Shown here one piece after another: positions 1 to 6,997 of a DNA stretch of 9,118 nucleotides. The notes below the pieces were generated by a model that saw only the letters and a list, made by a program, of their open reading frames with translations, was not told the DNA's origin and searched no databases. Position 1 is the stretch's first letter. Each line of letters opens with the position of its first letter. The position numbers were made by a program, and so were the translations under genes. The DNA comes from JBDUDR01 sp040002845. Lineage in GTDB: Bacteria; Actinomycetota; Actinomycetes; Propionibacteriales; Nocardioidaceae. The stretch lies in assembly GCA_040002845.1 (NCBI GenBank), contig JBDUDR010000121.1, positions 1 through 9,118 on the forward strand, read 5' to 3'.

Positions 1-1245
1 GTCCGCTGGGCCACCTGCAACATCTTCTCGACCCAGGACCACGCCGCTGCCGCGGTCGTCGTCGGCCGCCCCGAGACCGGTGGCACTGCCGAGGACCCGA
101 AGGGCACCCCCGTCTTCGCGTGGAAGGGCGAGAGCCTGGCGGAGTACTGGGACGAGGCCGAGAAGGTCTTCGACTTCAAGGACGCCGACGGCAACGTGGT
201 CGGCCCCAACATGCTGCTCGACGACGGTGGCGACATCACGATGCTCGTGCACCTCGGTGTCGAGTTCGAGAAGGCCGGCAAGGTTCCCGGCCAGGACTCC
301 ACCGAGAACGAGGAGTTCAAGGAGGTGCTGCGCGTCCTGGCTCGCTCGCTCGAGACCAGCTCGACGCGCTGGACCAACATCGCCAACGAGATCAAGGGTG
401 TCTCCGAGGAGACCACCACCGGCGTGCTCCGCCTCTACGACCGCTTCAAGGAGGGCTCGCTCCTCTTCCCGGCGATCAACGTCAACGACTCCGTCACCAA
501 GTCGAAGTTCGACAACAAGTACGGCTGCCGACACTCTCTGATCGACGGCATCAACCGGGCCACCGATGTCCTCATCGGCGGAAAGGTCGCGGTGGTCTGC
601 GGTTACGGCGACGTGGGGAAGGGTTGTGCCGAGTCCCTGCGCGGGCAGGGTGCTCGAGTGGTGGTGACCGAGATCGACCCGATCTGCGCTCTGCAGGCGG
701 CCATGGACGGCTATCAGGTGTCGACTCTCGACGATGTCATCGAGCAGGCCGACATCGTCATCACCGCGACCGGGTGCTTCGATGTCGTCAGCGCGGAGCA
801 GATGGCGCGCATGAAGCATCAGGCGGTGCTCGGCAACATCGGGCACTTCGACAACGAGATCGACATGGCGGGCCTCGAAGCCACCCCAGGAATCGTTCGC
901 AAGACCGTCAAGCCGCAGGTCGACTTGTGGACCTTCCCCGACGGTCACAGCGTCATCGTGTTGTCGGAAGGCCGGCTGCTCAACCTGGGCAATGCGACCG
1001 GTCATCCATCCTTCGTGATGAGCAACTCGTTCACCAACCAGGTGCTCGCGCAGATCGAGCTCTTCACCAAGACCGGCGACTACCCGAACGGCGTCTACAC
1101 CCTGCCCAAGCAGCTGGACGAGGAAGTGGCCAGGCTCCACCTCGCCTCGTTGGGTGTCGGCCTCACGGAGCTCACCGAGGCGCAGGCCGCCTACCTGGGC
1201 GTCCCGGTGCAGGGACCCTTCAAGTCCGACTACTACCGCTACTGA
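1..1245 (+). CDS. ahcY: S-adenosylhomocysteine hydrolase (adenosylhomocysteinase), 5' end cut by window
   Basis: This cytosolic, NAD-dependent enzyme reversibly splits S-adenosylhomocysteine into homocysteine and adenosine, relieving product inhibition of methyltransferases in the activated methyl cycle. The reading frame is open from base 1, so the gene begins upstream; 414 codons are visible. In window numbering the frame opens with CNIFSTQDHAAAA (from residue 6). It has E137 in EETTTG, K167, D171, N172 and C176 in NDSVTKSKFDN-x-YGC (from residue 162), the NAD-binding GYGDVGKG at 201-208, and the C-terminal KSDYYRY. These line up at a constant offset with the human active-site residues E156, K186, D190, N191 and C195. 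The stretch at about residues 90-130, before EETTTG, resembles the extra segment of mycobacterial SahH. Only the first 70-90 residues are probably missing. Nothing looks damaged. The next gene begins 46 bases downstream. Confidence 0.97.
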   Translation, partial: VRWATCNIFSTQDHAAAAVVVGRPETGGTAEDPKGTPVFAWKGESLAEYWDEAEKVFDFKDADGNVVGPNMLLDDGGDITMLVHLGVEFEKAGKVPGQDSTENEEFKEVLRVLARSLETSSTRWTNIANEIKGVSEETTTGVLRLYDRFKEGSLLFPAINVNDSVTKSKFDNKYGCRHSLIDGINRATDVLIGGKVAVVCGYGDVGKGCAESLRGQGARVVVTEIDPICALQAAMDGYQVSTLDDVIEQADIVITATGCFDVVSAEQMARMKHQAVLGNIGHFDNEIDMAGLEATPGIVRKTVKPQVDLWTFPDGHSVIVLSEGRLLNLGNATGHPSFVMSNSFTNQVLAQIELFTKTGDYPNGVYTLPKQLDEEVARLHLASLGVGLTELTEAQAAYLGVPVQGPFKSDYYRY

Positions 1246-1280
1246 CCCGACTCTTGCCGGACCACTTCTACGGAGCTGAC

Positions 1281-1287
1281 AGGGGAG
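1281..1287 (+). promoter_or_regulatory. Ribosome binding site for mtrA
   Basis: AGGGGAG lies 4 bases upstream of the GTG at 1292 and is the only good Shine-Dalgarno match in the 46-base gap after ahcY. It supports GTG 1292 as the mtrA start. No convincing promoter is visible in this short gap. Confidence 0.6.
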
Positions 1288-1291
1288 CCAG

Positions 1292-1990
1292 GTGGAACAG
1301 AACACTCGAGGGACCAAGGGCCGGATTCTCGTCGTCGACGACGACGCGTCGTTGGCGGAGATGCTCACGATCGTTTTGCGCAACGAAGGCTTCGAGCCCC
1401 TGATCTGCGGGTCGGGCGAACAAGCGCTGAGCATGTTTCGCGAGTTTCGCCCCGATATCGTGCTGCTCGACCTGATGCTCCCTGGCAAGGACGGGATCGA
1501 CGTGTGCCGCGAGATCCGGGCCGAGTCGGGCGTCCCGATCGTGATGCTCACAGCGAAGAACGACACCATCGACGTTGTCGTCGGGTTGGAGTCGGGAGCC
1601 GATGACTACGTCATCAAGCCCTTCAAACCCAAGGAGCTGATCGCCCGGATCCGGGCCAGGTTGCGTACGTTCGATGACCAGGCGCCGGAGACGTTGGAGA
1701 TCGGTGACGTCTCCGTCGATGTGGCCGGGCACGTGGTCAAGCGGGACGGTCGAACCATCGCGCTTACCCCGCTCGAGTTCGACCTGCTGGTATGCCTCGC
1801 ACGCAAACCGTTCCAGGTGTTCACCCGCGAGGTGCTGCTCGAGCAGGTCTGGGGATACCGGCACGCTGCCGACACCCGGCTGGTCAACGTGCATGTTCAA
1901 CGCCTGCGCTCGAAGGTGGAGCACGATCCCGAACGTCCCGAGATCGTGCTGACCGTGCGAGGCGTCGGCTACAAGGCAGGTGGGACCTGA
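1292..1990 (+). CDS. mtrA: MtrA, OmpR/PhoB-family response regulator
   Basis: MtrA is the DNA-binding response regulator of the MtrAB system, phosphorylated by MtrB; in actinobacteria it controls genes for cell-wall turnover, division and osmotic response. The protein has 232 residues. The receiver domain (about 11-125) has the acidic pocket DDD at 16-18, phospho-acceptor D60 in LLDLMLPG, T87 and K109 in IKPF. The winged-helix DNA-binding domain (about 158-230) contains LTPLEFDLL, EQVWGYRH and RLVNVHVQRLRSKVE and ends in LTVRGVGYKAG. Long stretches match mycobacterial MtrA as I remember it, including ILVVDDDASLAEMLTIVLR, so the call is to the specific orthologue, not just the family. The GTG start is chosen for the AGGGGAG just upstream. 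mtrB follows directly. Unlike in mycobacteria, no tmk gene separates it from ahcY. Confidence 0.96.
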   Translation: MEQNTRGTKGRILVVDDDASLAEMLTIVLRNEGFEPLICGSGEQALSMFREFRPDIVLLDLMLPGKDGIDVCREIRAESGVPIVMLTAKNDTIDVVVGLESGADDYVIKPFKPKELIARIRARLRTFDDQAPETLEIGDVSVDVAGHVVKRDGRTIALTPLEFDLLVCLARKPFQVFTREVLLEQVWGYRHAADTRLVNVHVQRLRSKVEHDPERPEIVLTVRGVGYKAGGT

Positions 1991-2004
1991 CCAGCACCGC
2001 CGAT

Positions 2005-3684
2005 GTGCCTCGCAGCCAGACTTCGCCCCCACGAGGTCTGATCGCTCTGTTCGGCAGTCCGCTGGGTTCGGCGACCTCGCTGTGGCGGCGCTCGATCCAG
2101 GCCCGGGTCGTGATCTCGACCCTGGTCCTGTCCGCCATCGTGGTGGCCCTCGTCGGCTGGATCCTGCAGCGCCAGGTGGCCAGCGGGCTGCTGGCCGGCA
2201 AACAGACGGCCTCTGTGTCCGAGGCCGCGGCCGGCATCCAGAGCGCCCAGGCCCAGCTCACCGCCTCTGCGAGCACCGGTCAGTTCGATCCCGACGCGAC
2301 AATCGGGCAGCTCTTCGACAACCTGTCGGGTCGAGCCGGGGCGTCGCGTCTTTTCGAGCTCGTGGTGACGGGCCCGGTCGGGCCGGATGTCGGACTGCGG
2401 TCGCGTAGCACCCAGAACACCAACGGGGTCGACCCGGTCAGCGTTCCCCAGTCGCTGCGTGAGCGGGTGGAGGCCGAGCCAGGCGTTTGGTGGGAGTACA
2501 CCTCCTTCGTCACCAACGAGCGGCCGGCTCAGCGAGACGTGCCAGGACTCGCGGTCGGCGCGCAGGTCCAGCTGCCGTCGGCGGCCGGCACCTACGCGCT
2601 CTACTACGTCTTCCCGCTGACCGAGCAGCAGCAGACTCTCGGTCTGGTCACCCGGGCGATGATCACTGCTGGAACATTGCTGGTGCTGCTCTTGGGCGCC
2701 ATCGCGCTCCTGGTTACCCGCCAGGTGGTCACGCCCGTTCGATTGGCCCGCCGCATCGCCGAGCGGCTGGCTGCCGGCCGCCTCGAGGAGCGCATGCAGG
2801 TGCGGGGTGACGACGACATAGCGCGGCTCGGGACGTCGTTCAACCAGATGGCCACCAACCTGCAGCGCCAGATCCGGCGCTTGGAGGACTTGTCACGGGT
2901 CCAGCGCCGATTCGTCTCCGACGTCTCCCATGAGCTGCGTACGCCGCTGACGACCGTACGCATGGCCGCTGACGTCCTGCACGAGGCTCGCGAGGGCTTC
3001 GAGGGCTCGACCGCGCGGTCGGCTGAGTTGCTCCAGGCTGAGCTGGACCGCTTCGAGTCACTGCTCACGGACCTGCTCGAGATCAGCCGCTTCGACGCTG
3101 GGGCGGTGGTTCTCGAGCTCGATGATGTGGACCTGCGCCTGATCGCCCACAGTGTGGTCGACGCTCTCCAGCCGGTCGCCGACAGGTACGGCACGAAGGT
3201 GGTGATCGACGAGCCGCGCCACCCCTGCACGGCGTCGGCGGACCCCCGGCGGATAGAGCGGATCGTCCGCAACCTGGTCGCGAACGCCATCGAGCACAGC
3301 GAGGGCCGTGAGGTCGTCCTACGCGTGGGTCGTGACCGCTGGTCGGTGGCCCTCAGCGTGCGCGATCACGGCGTGGGGCTGCGGCCGGGACAGGCGGCCA
3401 TGGTGTTCAACCGGTTCTGGCGCGCCGACCCGGCCCGAGCGCGCACCTCGGGAGGAACCGGGTTGGGGTTGGCGATCGCGGCCGAGGACGCAAACCTGCA
3501 CGGCGGGTGGCTACAGGCCTGGGGGGAGCCCGGGCACGGGTCGGTCTTCCGCCTTACGTTGCCGGTGCGTGCTGGCGAGGCGTTGCGCCGGTCTCCCCTA
3601 CCACTGCGGCCGGGCGAAGCCGCGGTCAAGGTCGGCTCGGCGTACGAGCGCCTGGACACGGACTCACCGGTGGCGCCAACATGA
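2005..3684 (+). CDS. mtrB: MtrB, membrane sensor histidine kinase
   Basis: MtrB is the sensor kinase that phosphorylates MtrA. With GTG 2005 as residue 1 the product has 559 residues, close to the roughly 567 of mycobacterial MtrB. Order of parts: short cytoplasmic N-terminus, membrane helix at about 36-55, extracytoplasmic region of about 160 residues, second helix at about 218-240, HAMP domain (about 240-292), dimerisation/phosphoacceptor domain with SDVSHELRTPLTTVRMAAD (phospho-acceptor H309), and ATPase domain with N-box RNLVANAIEH (N427), G1 box RDHGVGL (454-459) and G2 box GGTGLGLAIA (from 483). Start choice is uncertain. The frame is open back to 1792 inside mtrA, but that extension reads as unrelated shadow sequence. 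GTG 2005 has no close ribosome binding site; a CTG at 1987 overlapping the mtrA stop is an alternative. The stop overlaps the lpqB ATG by 4 bases. Confidence 0.95.
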   Translation: MPRSQTSPPRGLIALFGSPLGSATSLWRRSIQARVVISTLVLSAIVVALVGWILQRQVASGLLAGKQTASVSEAAAGIQSAQAQLTASASTGQFDPDATIGQLFDNLSGRAGASRLFELVVTGPVGPDVGLRSRSTQNTNGVDPVSVPQSLRERVEAEPGVWWEYTSFVTNERPAQRDVPGLAVGAQVQLPSAAGTYALYYVFPLTEQQQTLGLVTRAMITAGTLLVLLLGAIALLVTRQVVTPVRLARRIAERLAAGRLEERMQVRGDDDIARLGTSFNQMATNLQRQIRRLEDLSRVQRRFVSDVSHELRTPLTTVRMAADVLHEAREGFEGSTARSAELLQAELDRFESLLTDLLEISRFDAGAVVLELDDVDLRLIAHSVVDALQPVADRYGTKVVIDEPRHPCTASADPRRIERIVRNLVANAIEHSEGREVVLRVGRDRWSVALSVRDHGVGLRPGQAAMVFNRFWRADPARARTSGGTGLGLAIAAEDANLHGGWLQAWGEPGHGSVFRLTLPVRAGEALRRSPLPLRPGEAAVKVGSAYERLDTDSPVAPT

Positions 3685-5450
3685 CCCCCCTCGGCGGGCG
3701 CTCGCGGCTCCTGATGATGTCCGTCTTGATGGCAGTCGTGACGACGGCGTGCGTCAGCATCCCGCACAGCGGCGCGGTGCATGCGGGGGGTGCACTGGCT
3801 GAGAACCAGGACGTCGAGCCCCCGCTCAACGCTCCGGGCCGCCCACTGGTTGGTGCCGCCCCGGAACAGGTCGTGGAGGGTTTTTTCCGCTCCATGGCCG
3901 GCTATCCGCAAAATCTGGACGTCGCTCGGCTGTTCTTGACCAACCAGGCGGCCGCGACCTGGGAACCCGAAAATCACACGCTGGTGCTGGAGGCGCACTC
4001 GCTAGGAGCTGGAGAGTCCGGCTCCGTGATCGTGGATGCGACGCAGTCCGGCTCCCTCAGTGCCAGGGGGACCTGGAGGTCCGCGCCGTACCAGGGGCGC
4101 TCTTTCGACCGCACCTTCTCGTTGGTGCGTGAGGACGGCGAGTGGCGCATCACGAACCCGCCTCAGGCGCTGCTCATCTCCCAGGACTACTTCGAGCGCT
4201 ACTACGTGCCGTACTCGCTGTACTTCCCGGACGAGAAGGGGACCACCCTGGTCCCGGATCCGATTTATGTCCCCATCGGGCCGCAGGTGGCCACCCTGCT
4301 CGCACAAGGGCTGCTGGCCGGTCCGAGCCCGTGGCTCGTCGGCGCGGTGAGTGATCTGGTCCCGGCCGGCACCACCGTCGACCTGTCCGTCCCGGTCTCC
4401 GCCTCTGGTACGGCGCAGGTGTCGCTGAGCGACTCGGTGCAAGATCTTGGGCCTGATGAGCGGGTGGAGCTGCTGGCCCAGTTCCTGTGGACACTGGGGC
4501 AGGTGCCCGGCATCACGAGGGTCGAGCTCACGACCGGCGGTCAGCCGTTCGCAGTGTCGGGGCTAACCCGGCCGGTGGGGATCAACGAGCTATCCGCGTT
4601 CGACCCGGCCGGGCTGAGCGCGGCGCGGCAGATCTACGGCATCAACCAGGGCCGGATGGTCAAGGTCAGCGCCAACACGGTCGCGCCGGTGAGCGGTGCC
4701 TTCGGCAAGCAGGGACTCGACGCATCGAGTCTTGCGGTGGACTCCAGCGCGCTGCAGGCGGCGGTGGTCAGCGGCGACCGGCATACCGTGCGGGTGGCGC
4801 CCCTGCTGCCGTCGTCTGAGCAGAATCCCGCAGCCTCGACGGTCTGGTACACGGGAGGCCGCAACCTGATCCGCCCCGCCTGGGACGAGAGTGGACGACT
4901 GTGGCTCATCGACGACGCCCCCTCGGGAGCGAGACTGATCGTCGTCGGACCAGACCTGGTGGCGCACCACTATGGGGTTCCCCGGGTGACCGGCCAGGAC
5001 GTGCGCGCGTTCAGAGTTTCGCGAGACGGCACCAGACTGGCTGTGGTTGTCGGAACAGGCGCCAGGTCATCGGTCGTGGTCGCGCGAATCGTGCGGCAGC
5101 CGAACGGCTCGGTGATCCGCGTCGACCGCGCATATACCCTGCAGAACCCCTATCAGCGCCTGGCCCACGTCGTTGACGTCGGTTGGGTCGCACCGGCCGC
5201 GCTGTCGGTCCTCGCCGGCTCCGAGGCGCGGGGGTTGCTCCCGTACATCGTGTCCATCGACGGTTCCGAGATCGTCCCTTCCACCGGTCTTCCGAACATC
5301 GGCGCGCGGGTGATCACGAGCTCGCCCAACCCGGAGGTGCCGCTGGTGGTGGGCAGTGCCTCCGGTGCCCTGTGGCTGCGGAGATCCGATCTGCGCTGGG
5401 GGCAGATCCCGGTCCGGGAACGGGTGTGGAAACCCACCTATCCCGGCTGA
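3681..5450 (+). CDS. lpqB: LpqB, MtrB-associated lipoprotein with GerMN domain and beta-propeller-like C-terminus
   Basis: LpqB is an exported lipoprotein that in mycobacteria binds the outer domain of MtrB and influences MtrA phosphorylation. The ATG overlaps the mtrB stop (ATGA), which implies coupled translation; no strong Shine-Dalgarno is visible. The 589-residue length fits the family (about 580). The N-terminus has R7 and R9, a hydrophobic run at 10-20 and a lipobox-like TTAC with lipidation candidate C24, followed by VSIPHSGAV, the usual post-cysteine motif of LpqB. An N-terminal domain with FFRSMAGYP and a GerMN domain (about 188-300) with PIYVPIGPQVATLLAQGLL follow. The rest (about 330-589) carries repeated beta-strand-like segments such as RPAWDESGRLWLID and SRDGTRLAVVVG, as in a WD40/propeller fold. 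A longer open frame back to 3507 lies inside mtrB and lacks family similarity. Confidence 0.95.
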   Translation: MTPLGGRSRLLMMSVLMAVVTTACVSIPHSGAVHAGGALAENQDVEPPLNAPGRPLVGAAPEQVVEGFFRSMAGYPQNLDVARLFLTNQAAATWEPENHTLVLEAHSLGAGESGSVIVDATQSGSLSARGTWRSAPYQGRSFDRTFSLVREDGEWRITNPPQALLISQDYFERYYVPYSLYFPDEKGTTLVPDPIYVPIGPQVATLLAQGLLAGPSPWLVGAVSDLVPAGTTVDLSVPVSASGTAQVSLSDSVQDLGPDERVELLAQFLWTLGQVPGITRVELTTGGQPFAVSGLTRPVGINELSAFDPAGLSAARQIYGINQGRMVKVSANTVAPVSGAFGKQGLDASSLAVDSSALQAAVVSGDRHTVRVAPLLPSSEQNPAASTVWYTGGRNLIRPAWDESGRLWLIDDAPSGARLIVVGPDLVAHHYGVPRVTGQDVRAFRVSRDGTRLAVVVGTGARSSVVVARIVRQPNGSVIRVDRAYTLQNPYQRLAHVVDVGWVAPAALSVLAGSEARGLLPYIVSIDGSEIVPSTGLPNIGARVITSSPNPEVPLVVGSASGALWLRRSDLRWGQIPVRERVWKPTYPG

Positions 5451-5468
5451 GCTCAACTGGCGCGGTTC

Positions 5469-5482
5469 TCCACAGCTGTGGA
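5469..5482 (+). repeat. 14-base perfect palindrome between lpqB and the comF-like gene
   Basis: TCCACAGCTGTGGA is an exact palindrome starting 18 bases after the lpqB stop. Its left half with flanking bases (5466-5474, TTCTCCACA) is one base from the DnaA-box consensus TTATCCACA. It may be a protein-binding site or chance; no factor can be assigned from the sequence. Confidence 0.5.
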
Positions 5483-5492
5483 AGTGCGGACT

Positions 5493-5524
5493 AGCAGCCG
5501 TCCCGCCGTCACGGGCAGGCTGCT
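5493..5524 (+). promoter_or_regulatory. Hairpin abutting the comF-like start codon
   Basis: The arms AGCAGCC (5493-5499) and GGCTGCT (5518-5524) pair perfectly over 7 bases. After a 2x2 mismatch, CCCG (5502-5505) pairs with CGGG (5512-5515), leaving a 6-base loop. The 3' arm ends at the base before GTG 5525 and includes the only AGG-like ribosome binding sequence (5517-5519). There is no T-run, so it is not a typical intrinsic terminator. It could hinder ribosome access to the comF-like gene or partly block read-through from lpqB. Confidence 0.5.
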
Positions 5525-6292
5525 GTGGTGCGGATCAGGGAAGTCGTGGATGCGGGTTGCGACCTGTTTCTCGGCGGTGCTTGTGCGGGCTGCGGTAGCC
5601 CGGGTCGCGAGCTGTGCTCGCATTGCGCCTTGCTCTTGCGCCGTGACGCCCGGCTGCGCTGGCCGGTCCCGGCACCGGCGGGTCTGGCCCCACCGTATGC
5701 GTCCTCCGCGTACGAAGGCCCGGTGCGTGAGCTCGTGCTCTCGTACAAGGAGCGTCGTCGTTTCGGGCTGGTGCGGTCACTGGGAGGTGCAGTAGCCCAG
5801 GCGGTACGTGCCTCGATCCGCGACGTGCACGGGGCGCTGGCCGAGCTGGCGATGAGCTCGCTGCTCTTGGTCAGTACGCCCTCGCGGCCCGATGTCGTGC
5901 GGTCTCGTGGACACGACGCGGTGCTGCGCATGTCCCGGGCAGCGGCCTCGGAGCTGCGCAGGACCGGCATCCGCGTCACGGTCGTACCCGCCTTGACCAT
6001 CGTCGGCTCGGTTGACGACCAGGCCGGCCTCGATGCCCGACAGCGGGTCACCAATCTTTGCGGCGCGTACGCCGCAACGCCTACCGGAGCTCGGCTGGTG
6101 CGAGACCGTGCATGCATCGTGGTTGACGATGTCGTGACGACCGGCGCGACTGCCGCGGAAGCGGCCCGAGCGCTCCGCGCAGTCGGTGCGCTGGTGCTCG
6201 CAACGGCAGCTGTGGCCGCCACCGAGCGCCGTCTCCCCGGCCTTCGCTCCCGATGGCCCGACCGGCTACCACCGGCGGCCAAACCCGGCTAG
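5525..6292 (+). CDS. ComF-family phosphoribosyltransferase-like protein
   Basis: This 255-residue protein belongs to the ComF/GntX/Rv3242c-type family, in which a small zinc-ribbon-like N-terminus precedes a type I phosphoribosyltransferase fold. Two cysteine pairs, C20-x2-C23 and C31-x2-C34, form the presumed metal site. SAYEGPVRELVLSYKERRR follows, a stretch typical of ComF proteins. The PRPP-binding loop is VVDDVVTTGAT, with DDVVTTG at 201-207. In naturally competent bacteria ComF helps take up transforming DNA, but actinobacterial members at this locus have no proven role, so a competence function should not be assumed. GTG 5525 is the first possible start after an in-frame TAG at 5492; GTG 5528 would be nearly equivalent. 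The gene sits 74 bases after lpqB and 65 bases before hpf, as in other actinobacterial genomes, and could be co-transcribed. Confidence 0.9.
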   Translation: MVRIREVVDAGCDLFLGGACAGCGSPGRELCSHCALLLRRDARLRWPVPAPAGLAPPYASSAYEGPVRELVLSYKERRRFGLVRSLGGAVAQAVRASIRDVHGALAELAMSSLLLVSTPSRPDVVRSRGHDAVLRMSRAAASELRRTGIRVTVVPALTIVGSVDDQAGLDARQRVTNLCGAYAATPTGARLVRDRACIVVDDVVTTGATAAEAARALRAVGALVLATAAVAATERRLPGLRSRWPDRLPPAAKPG

Positions 6293-6304
6293 CGTCTGAA
6301 CCAG

Positions 6305-6328
6305 GCAGCTGTCCAGATCCGGAGCTGC
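6305..6328 (+). repeat. Small inverted repeat between the comF-like gene and hpf
   Basis: GCAGCT (6305-6310) and AGCTGC (6323-6328) are exact inverted copies with a 12-base spacer in the 65-base gap before hpf. A 6-base stem is weak and may be chance. No T-run follows, so I do not call it a terminator. Confidence 0.25.
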
Positions 6329-6347
6329 TCGACAGAGCCGAGATGAC

Positions 6348-6352
6348 GGAGG
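6348..6352 (+). promoter_or_regulatory. Ribosome binding site deciding the hpf start
   Basis: GGAGG sits 5 bases upstream of GTG 6358. It falls inside the codons that a start at ATG 6343 would use, and that ATG has only a weak GAG upstream. The spacing and strength favour GTG 6358 as the true start. Confidence 0.7.
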
Positions 6353-6357
6353 TGCTC

Positions 6358-6981
6358 GTGGAGATCGTGGTCAAGGGGCGACACTGCGATGTGACAGAGC
6401 GATTCCGCGATCACGTCGAGGACAAGCTGTCCCGGTTGGAGAAGTACGACGATCGCATCATCCGCATAGACGTCGTGCTCGACAAGGAACGCAACCCCCG
6501 GCTGTCCGATCGTTCCTTTCGGGTGGAGCTGACCCTGCTCAGCAAGGGCCCTGTCGTGCGGGCCGAGGCTGCAGCGGAGGACAAGATGTCCGCGCTGGAC
6601 CTGGCACTGGACCGCCTGCGCGCTCAAGCCCGCAAGGCCGCGGACCGTCGTCGCGTGCACCGCGGATCACGCGGACCGATGTCGCTCGCCCATGCCCTCG
6701 CCGGGGTTGTGAGCAACGGTGACTCCCCGGCGGATGGGGACCTCGGTGACGCGGCAACCGAGGAAGGCGCCGCCGGTCCGGTGGCGGTAGACGGTGACGG
6801 TCCGCTGGTCGTTCGCGAGAAAACTCATCACGCGGACCCGATGACCTTGGAGCAAGCGTTGTACGAGATGGAGCTGGTCGGGCACGACTTCTACCTGTTC
6901 GTTGACGACGACAGCAACCAGCCCAGCGTGGTCTATCGACGCCGCGGATACGACTACGGCGTGATCCGGCTGTCCGTGTGA
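6358..6981 (+). CDS. hpf: Long-form ribosome hibernation promoting factor (HPF/RaiA family)
   Basis: Long HPF binds the small ribosomal subunit and, through its C-terminal domain, joins two 70S ribosomes into inactive 100S dimers during stress or stationary phase. With GTG 6358 the protein has 207 residues. The N-terminal S30AE domain (about 1-100) begins EIVVKGRHCDVTERFRDHV and includes KLSRLEKYDDRI and the basic helix RAQARKAADRRRVHR. A flexible acidic linker rich in G, A and D spans about 117-150. The C-terminal dimerisation domain (about 151-205) has KTHHADPMTLEQALYEMEL, GHDFYLF and VVYRRRGYDYGVIRL, all typical of long HPF. The start is set by GGAGG 5 bases upstream; the frame is open to ATG 6253 inside the comF-like gene, but that extension does not resemble the family. 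The next gene is 28 bases downstream. Actinobacterial hpf often lies close to secA, which is not seen here. Confidence 0.95.
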   Translation: MEIVVKGRHCDVTERFRDHVEDKLSRLEKYDDRIIRIDVVLDKERNPRLSDRSFRVELTLLSKGPVVRAEAAAEDKMSALDLALDRLRAQARKAADRRRVHRGSRGPMSLAHALAGVVSNGDSPADGDLGDAATEEGAAGPVAVDGDGPLVVREKTHHADPMTLEQALYEMELVGHDFYLFVDDDSNQPSVVYRRRGYDYGVIRLSV

Positions 6982-6997
6982 CGACTCGCGGCCGTCG

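Noticed and set aside
1254..1282. TTGCCG as a -35 element for an mtrA promoter
   Set aside because: The hexamer 17 bases downstream (TGACAG) is a poor -10, so a promoter cannot be supported from sequence alone.
120..1403. A 427-residue plus-strand open frame overlapping ahcY
   Set aside because: It is the third frame of ahcY; its translation is rich in R, G and Q with no domain, a usual shadow in GC-rich DNA, while the ahcY frame has every active-site motif.
1792..2004. Upstream extension of mtrB into mtrA
   Set aside because: It would overlap mtrA by about 200 bases, and its translation (rich in R, G and A) has no MtrB-like sequence; the length fits the family without it.
1268..2032. Minus-strand open frame of 254 residues opposite mtrA
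   Set aside because: The opposite strand encodes an unmistakable MtrA. The antisense product has no recognisable fold and no ribosome binding site was seen.
3507..3680. Upstream extension of lpqB into mtrB
   Set aside because: It would place about 58 unrelated residues before the signal peptide; ATG 3681 gives a proper lipoprotein N-terminus and a 4-base overlap.
3879..3890. GGGTTTTTT as a programmed -1 frameshift site in lpqB
   Set aside because: It fits the slippery heptamer pattern G-GGT-TTT by chance. The normal frame encodes a full-length family member and I saw no obvious reason for an alternative product.
5509..6282. Minus-strand open frame of 257 residues opposite the comF-like gene
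   Set aside because: The product is low-complexity, rich in R, S and A. The plus-strand gene has the cysteine pairs and the PRPP loop.
6253..6357. Upstream extension of hpf into the comF-like gene, and ATG 6343
   Set aside because: GTG 6358 has an ideal GGAGG at 5 bases and starts right at the conserved S30AE beginning. ATG 6343 would add only five residues and lacks a good site.
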